From positions 18,335,814 through 18,399,813 of the forward strand of contig NC_087063.1 in the NCBI RefSeq assembly GCF_963678635.1: DNA of 64,000 nt. Reading direction: 5' to 3'. Origin of the DNA: Symsagittifera roscoffensis (Eukaryota; Xenacoelomorpha; Acoela; Convolutidae). The translations under genes and the position numbers were made by a program. The notes under the pieces are model-generated. The model was given only the letters and a program-made list of their open reading frames with translations, made no database searches and was not told the origin of the DNA. Positions 59,231 to 64,000 of this stretch are shown piece after piece. The number at the start of each line of letters is the position of its first letter. Position 1 is the first letter of the stretch.

Positions 59231-62050
59231 AATGGATTTAAAAAATCCCAGGCATATTATATTGCGAACAAACAAAATTTCAGTAAGTTATAGATAACCA
59301 CTTCAAGCACACAATGACGATCAATTCAAGTACACAAAATTTTTAAAATTAGCCTCTGGTACTCATACCGAATGTATTTAAAGTAGAAAAAAAACATAAT
59401 GAAAAATACCAGACAAAACAGTTGTTATTAAATAAAAAAAATTAAACCACAAATCAATTCTCTTCACATGAGCTTCAGACTGAAAAATTGCAAGACTCGT
59501 GCTTAAACCAAACTTCGCAATCCTTCAATGAACATCGAAAAATTTGCAACCATTTCAAAAAGTATCTATAAAAATGTAGAAAAGTCAGCTGATGTTACCG
59601 ATAAACTTTCTGATCAAAATTATTGAGGAAGTTATACAACAGAGGAGTAATCTCTTACCCTATCATCCAAAAGAGTATACCCCTATAGAAATAACAGATT
59701 TATTTTAAATCACTGAAGTACAAACAAACTTTAATTTACAAGAACAAATAACTAGACCAAAAGAAGGAAAAATCTACACATCGTCAATCTTCTGGACTGA
59801 GAAATCAAGCTACGAAATAAAATCAATCAGTTATCCCACAAGCGAAAAAATTGGAAAAAAAATAGAATTCCACGACACATCTAAAGAAAAACAAAAGATC
59901 GTATGTCCCATATAACAGATATTCTAAGCGGATAAATTCTAACATTACATCCAGAACGTCAAGGTCAAAAACAAGCACAACCTTCATATTTGATAACTAC
60001 CAAGAAAAACTCATCTCACAATTTAAAGCCCTCCCTACAAGCCCCAGCTAAAATCACCGAAATCATATAGACTAATGATCCCGAAAGTAAAAAAAAAAAC
60101 TAAATTAGCGCAATGAATAAATACCAAATTACCTAGTTTAAGCAAAGATATCTCAAAAAATCCCTGTTTAACCAAAAAACAATAAACTTGAAAAAATGAT
60201 TCGAACCGAAATCCTTTATCATTACCTTTCTACTTCTAACACCTCATTGACATCCAATAAACGAAATCAACTTTGCCTAGGAGATAACGGATTTAATGAA
60301 GACCTCTCGAATAAATGAAATCACTTTCTGAATGATTACTTTGGAAGTATTTGTATCAACTGCTGAAAGTCTCTTCTACAACTTTGATGCTTTTCTAAAT
60401 CTTTTCATTTCCATTTTCAATCATACTTCAGATTTTTTGTTAGAATTTTTGTTTTGTTTTTGGTATAGGGTTTTCAGTTTTCTCTACCCTTTTAAAAATA
60501 TAACTGTACCTTTCCCAAATCACTGATTACCTTACCAGGTTAGACTAACTCTTATAAAAACCAAAATTCCCTTGTAAAGCTAGGATATCTTAATAAAAAA
60601 AAAGAACTTATAATTTTTCTTACAAAATTCTGAAACCTGATAGCATTTCCTAATCAAACATATTTTTCAAAGTTCAAGACAAGCATTACTTATTTTCTCA
60701 TTAGTAATCGTCAAGCTAGTTATTTTTGTCAAAAAGTACTAAAAGGAACAGTTCACGTCTTAAAAGAAGAAGAAATCATATTTCAAAACTCAAAGCTGCT
60801 AGTCACCTTTCTTACCCAATCCCCCATCTCCAAAACCTACTCAAACTTCAACTCGAAAACTCAAATAACCGATAATCAAAACACAAGTCTAATACGTCCG
60901 TACACATGAACCCGAAAATTATCTGTAAAAAAATCCAAAAACCCTGAAGAAGAACAACTAACATTTTCAGAGTCAATCACTCCGGCACGTCAACACGCAC
61001 CAATAAGCGAACCGCAACACGAGCCAACATTAACACCTATCTTCATTTTCACAGAATTTAGAACGAACAATAGATCATAGTCAGAATCAATCACAAGGAA
61101 TAACGATAGATAAAGAAATAATTGATCCAATACGAAACAGAAACTTTACATTACCAACAATCCGTTTTAACATAAGTTTCACATCAGAACCATCAATATA
61201 TTCAACACAACAATCAGAAGCCATAACAAACACCTCTACTCATCAAAATATAAGTTCCCCACCATATACACAACATTTATCATCACATATAGATTCTACC
61301 CTATCTTCGGCACAATGAAGAGACAACCTATTTATCCTTCAACACGTACAGAGCGTCTTCCATCTAGGATGAGCCAACATGATCCGTAAGGTGAAGTAAA
61401 TCTAGTTATTAAATTAGTTGAAAATCCATTAAAAATATCATCATCTTCTCTATCAACTTTACTTTCTCCACCTTCCACCCTTCTATTTCGAGTTATCCCA
61501 CAATCGAAAATATTGAAAAAAAAGTTACCACGACACATCTAAAGAAAACTCATAGGCCGTATGTCTCATATAACAGATATTTTAAGCAGATCACGACCTA
61601 AAATCAGGACCTAAAATCACCAACAGAACTAAGGCTAACTTTAATTGATAGACATTGAAAAACCCAAAATGCAAACAAACCGTTTAGACCTGACTGAAAC
61701 ACCTAGATAGAGCCGCCTCTAGTATGCGTAAAACATTCTGATAGCACAGGACTTCATAATTGGGCTTTGGACTTTACCTTATTTAAACAATAGACAAGCT
61801 GTTCACCAGGATAAATAAGACCATAATTTACAATTGTTGGCAGAACAAGATCTGGTTTAAGAGTTTTAAACCACAATAAAACTAAACAATTTAACAATTC
61901 ATACATTTCACTTTCTCAATCAGATGTCAATGTACGAACTTTATCTCCTGCTTTCATTTGCACCGAGCTTTTATATAAATACGATAATTACACCAAGAAA
62001 TTAATCGGTTATACTACTTTTTATACTCCTTTTTCAGGATTTTCGTACAC
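59231..62050 (+). other. downstream coding-like debris, unassigned
   Basis: A-rich plus-strand sequence with many short frames. A block CACGACACATCTAAAGAAAA then GTATGTC.CATATAACAGATA occurs at 59870-59925 and again at 61533-61590, so part of it is duplicated. A membrane-like frame at 60332-60526 (LFISIFNHTSDFLLEFLFCF) could be an env-type remnant, which some gypsy elements carry after pol, but nothing diagnostic is seen. No clear 3' LTR. Confidence 0.35.
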
Positions 62051-63130
62051 TTGTATCTTCAAATAATACATCAACTTCTTTATAAATTTTGTTTTATAGA
62101 AGCAATGCCAATTAACACAGTTATACCAGGACAACGAAAAACTTCAGTGGATCCTTTTCTAATCATTGCATGCAATGAAAATCATATAACACGTTTGCGA
62201 ACCTACCCAGAAACAGAATCGGCCTGTAAAAACTGGAAAATTTAATTTAAACCACAAAACGCAGAAGTTCAAGTAGAATTTGAAAATGGATAAAATATAT
62301 CACAAAAAAAAACTCATTTTTCTTGACACAGCAACTAAGAAAACTCGTAATATTGAGCAATCTTATATAACCGTCTTACTATATAAGAAACATAAGAAAC
62401 ATAAATGAACAAATTGTATAGAAAACCATCACAGTATACGTCTTCAAGAATTATCACAAATGAATCAAACATTTTTAGAGCAATTCCTTGTGATAATCAT
62501 AAAACATCAGATATGATGCTTGAGCACACATTTAGTAGACATTTAGATATATTCAGAACTCAAAACACTTCATCATTTTTCATCGAGTTAGAACGAAAAC
62601 AAGTTCTTTAATCACTTGCACCAGATTACGAAGATAACTTTCTTCAATCACTTGCAATTAGGTTAGGAAGAAAACTTCCTTCGGCACTACACTTGAACAA
62701 GCAAAGTTTCAACCTATATGTCTTTGTAGATAAACGATGCTACCCATGCTACTTCTTAAATATCAATTCACGATGAAAACATATTTGTGATACCGCTGCT
62801 CTATGTGGATCAGAATATAGCCGCAATAAAGTACGACTCAATCCCGAAAAAGATAAATTTTGCTTAAAACTCTAATCCCTACCTTAATGCAACAACTAAA
62901 TAGGTTTACACTTCAAGTTTTTTGGTGCATTAGCTAGAAACCAGGAAGTCGACTTTCAATCAAAAAGTATGTTCTCAAAATCAGACGTCAAATTCAAATC
63001 CAACAATTTTCAGAACCAATCACCAATCACAAAAAGGAGACAATCCAATGTCAATTCACTAATCAATTTTTAGAAAAACTATTTGAAAGAGCACACAATA
63101 TGTCATTGGATTCTTGTGTACCGTAATGGA
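62051..63130 (+). pseudogene. unknown protein remnant (+)
   Basis: Consecutive plus-strand frames (62051-62245, 62405-62611 and on to about 63000) look coding-like, with few interruptions: FVDKRCYPCYFLNINSR and LDIFRTQNTSSFFIELERKQ. They may be one ORF of the same or another mobile element. I do not recognise the family; the Cys-Tyr-Pro-Cys motif hints at a metal site but is not enough to call. Confidence 0.35.
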
Positions 63131-63724
63131 GAAAATGTAGACGTTAAGATAATACGCCAATAAACACCTTTAGCTGCCTAGACAAAAAGGATTATTTTCA
63201 ATTTTTCTAGGATTGTCTTATTACATTCTAGAAACATTGAACATTCTGTATGCAATGTATTTTTTCTCAGAATTTTTGTTCCCACGTCTTACGAGAGTAC
63301 AGTACACATGTGTAATCATACAAAATCAAACGGCAAGCAAGCGTTGCCTTAATAGTCTTCTCAGAACTTTTTTGAGAACTTTTTCGTTTTTGAAATTTTG
63401 TGTGTAGATGCACAAACCAATAAATACAATAAAAATAATGAAAAAAAATAAAATGCATAAGATTAACCACAGATCAACAAACAAACAAACACACACATAC
63501 ACCAACAACAACACTACAAATACAAATTTCACGTAAAATTAATCCTGTAAAAGTATTTAATCCTTCAAATTACAAAAGAAGGGTTTCCCTAGAATTACAT
63601 TCTAATACTAAATTGATAGCAAAAGGAACCAATTTGTTCACATCATCTGTGAACCGCAAAAATACATAAGGTCTGTACGAGCAAATCATTGAACAAACTC
63701 ATAGTGTAACTCTCGTCTAAGGCA

Positions 63725-64000
63725 ATGGTTTTAGCGCGACCACTTGGAACCCTCCATCAATCTCTTTCCAACCCCTCTAAGTTTTATCGCTCGTCCTCTT
63801 CCGCTTTCACCCATGATCTTCTACTTTCTTTGCTACCGGTTCTAATTTCAATTTTTTTCATTATATCATCTAATGCATCTCACATGCATTCTGAAGATTC
63901 AACAGAAAGCGCGTTTAACCGTCTCAATTATTTCGAGACTCCAGAAGTAAGTGTCCCAGATGAATTTCCGGTTCCGGACCCAGTCCTACCACTAAATTTT
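63725..64000 (+). CDS. partial ORF with signal-anchor-like segment, runs off edge
   Basis: An ATG at 63725, with an in-frame TAA at 63707 upstream, opens 92 codons that are still open at the window end. It begins with polar, Ser-rich text (MVLARPLGTLHQSLSNPSKF). A strongly hydrophobic stretch, DLLLSLLPVLISIFFIISS (residues about 35-53), follows. The rest is acidic and Pro-rich (VPDEFPVPDPVLPL). Base use is more balanced than in the preceding 9 kb. It could be the first exon of a membrane or secreted protein, or an element ORF. Family unknown. Confidence 0.4.
   Translation, partial: MVLARPLGTLHQSLSNPSKFYRSSSSAFTHDLLLSLLPVLISIFFIISSNASHMHSEDSTESAFNRLNYFETPEVSVPDEFPVPDPVLPLNF

Overview
The window is AT-rich animal nuclear DNA with long, repeat-filled introns. 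Two multi-exon genes can be assembled by hand from splice sites and protein similarity, and everything else is repeats, decayed transposons or unassigned DNA. An innexin gene (the invertebrate gap-junction family), GT-AG introns, Ty1/copia, Ty3/gypsy, LINE-like, hAT-like and Mutator-like debris, and U6 snRNA pseudogene fragments point to an invertebrate. The innexin looks lophotrochozoan-like, but the species cannot be named from sequence alone.

Layout. 1-2.9 kb is intergenic. 2.88-11.26 kb (+) is a four-exon calmodulin-like gene encoding 245 aa; its 6.5 kb first intron holds a dead Ty1/copia element. 11.3-15.35 kb is intergenic between convergent genes and holds a clean hAT-type MITE with an 8-bp target-site duplication. 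15.35-32.29 kb (-) is a complete seven-exon innexin encoding 574 aa; its 9.1 kb intron 4 holds a tandem duplication with U6-derived fragments, and introns 2 and 4 share a repeat family. 32.3-35.4 kb shows nothing recognisable. 35.4-39.7 kb is a 2.1 kb tandem duplication. 39.7-48.7 kb is a higher-order array of decayed LINE-type reverse transcriptase modules on the minus strand. 48.8-54 kb holds MITEs, including two foldback elements with 8-9 bp target duplications around one possible exon. 54-63.5 kb is an A-rich region with a decayed Ty3/gypsy element (gag, protease, RT and integrase traces, +) and further coding-like debris. An open frame with a hydrophobic N-terminal segment runs off the right edge.

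The two genes are convergent neighbours with no evident functional link beyond both being animal cell-signalling components (Ca2+ sensing and gap-junction coupling). The most notable host-gene observation is that intron 3 of the calmodulin-like gene has no GT donor: the only frame-preserving junction is GA-AG, one base away from a consensus CAG|GTAAGC donor. No clear new multi-gene system was found. The best leads are the GA-AG intron, the U6-associated tandem repeat, the two foldback elements and the LINE array.
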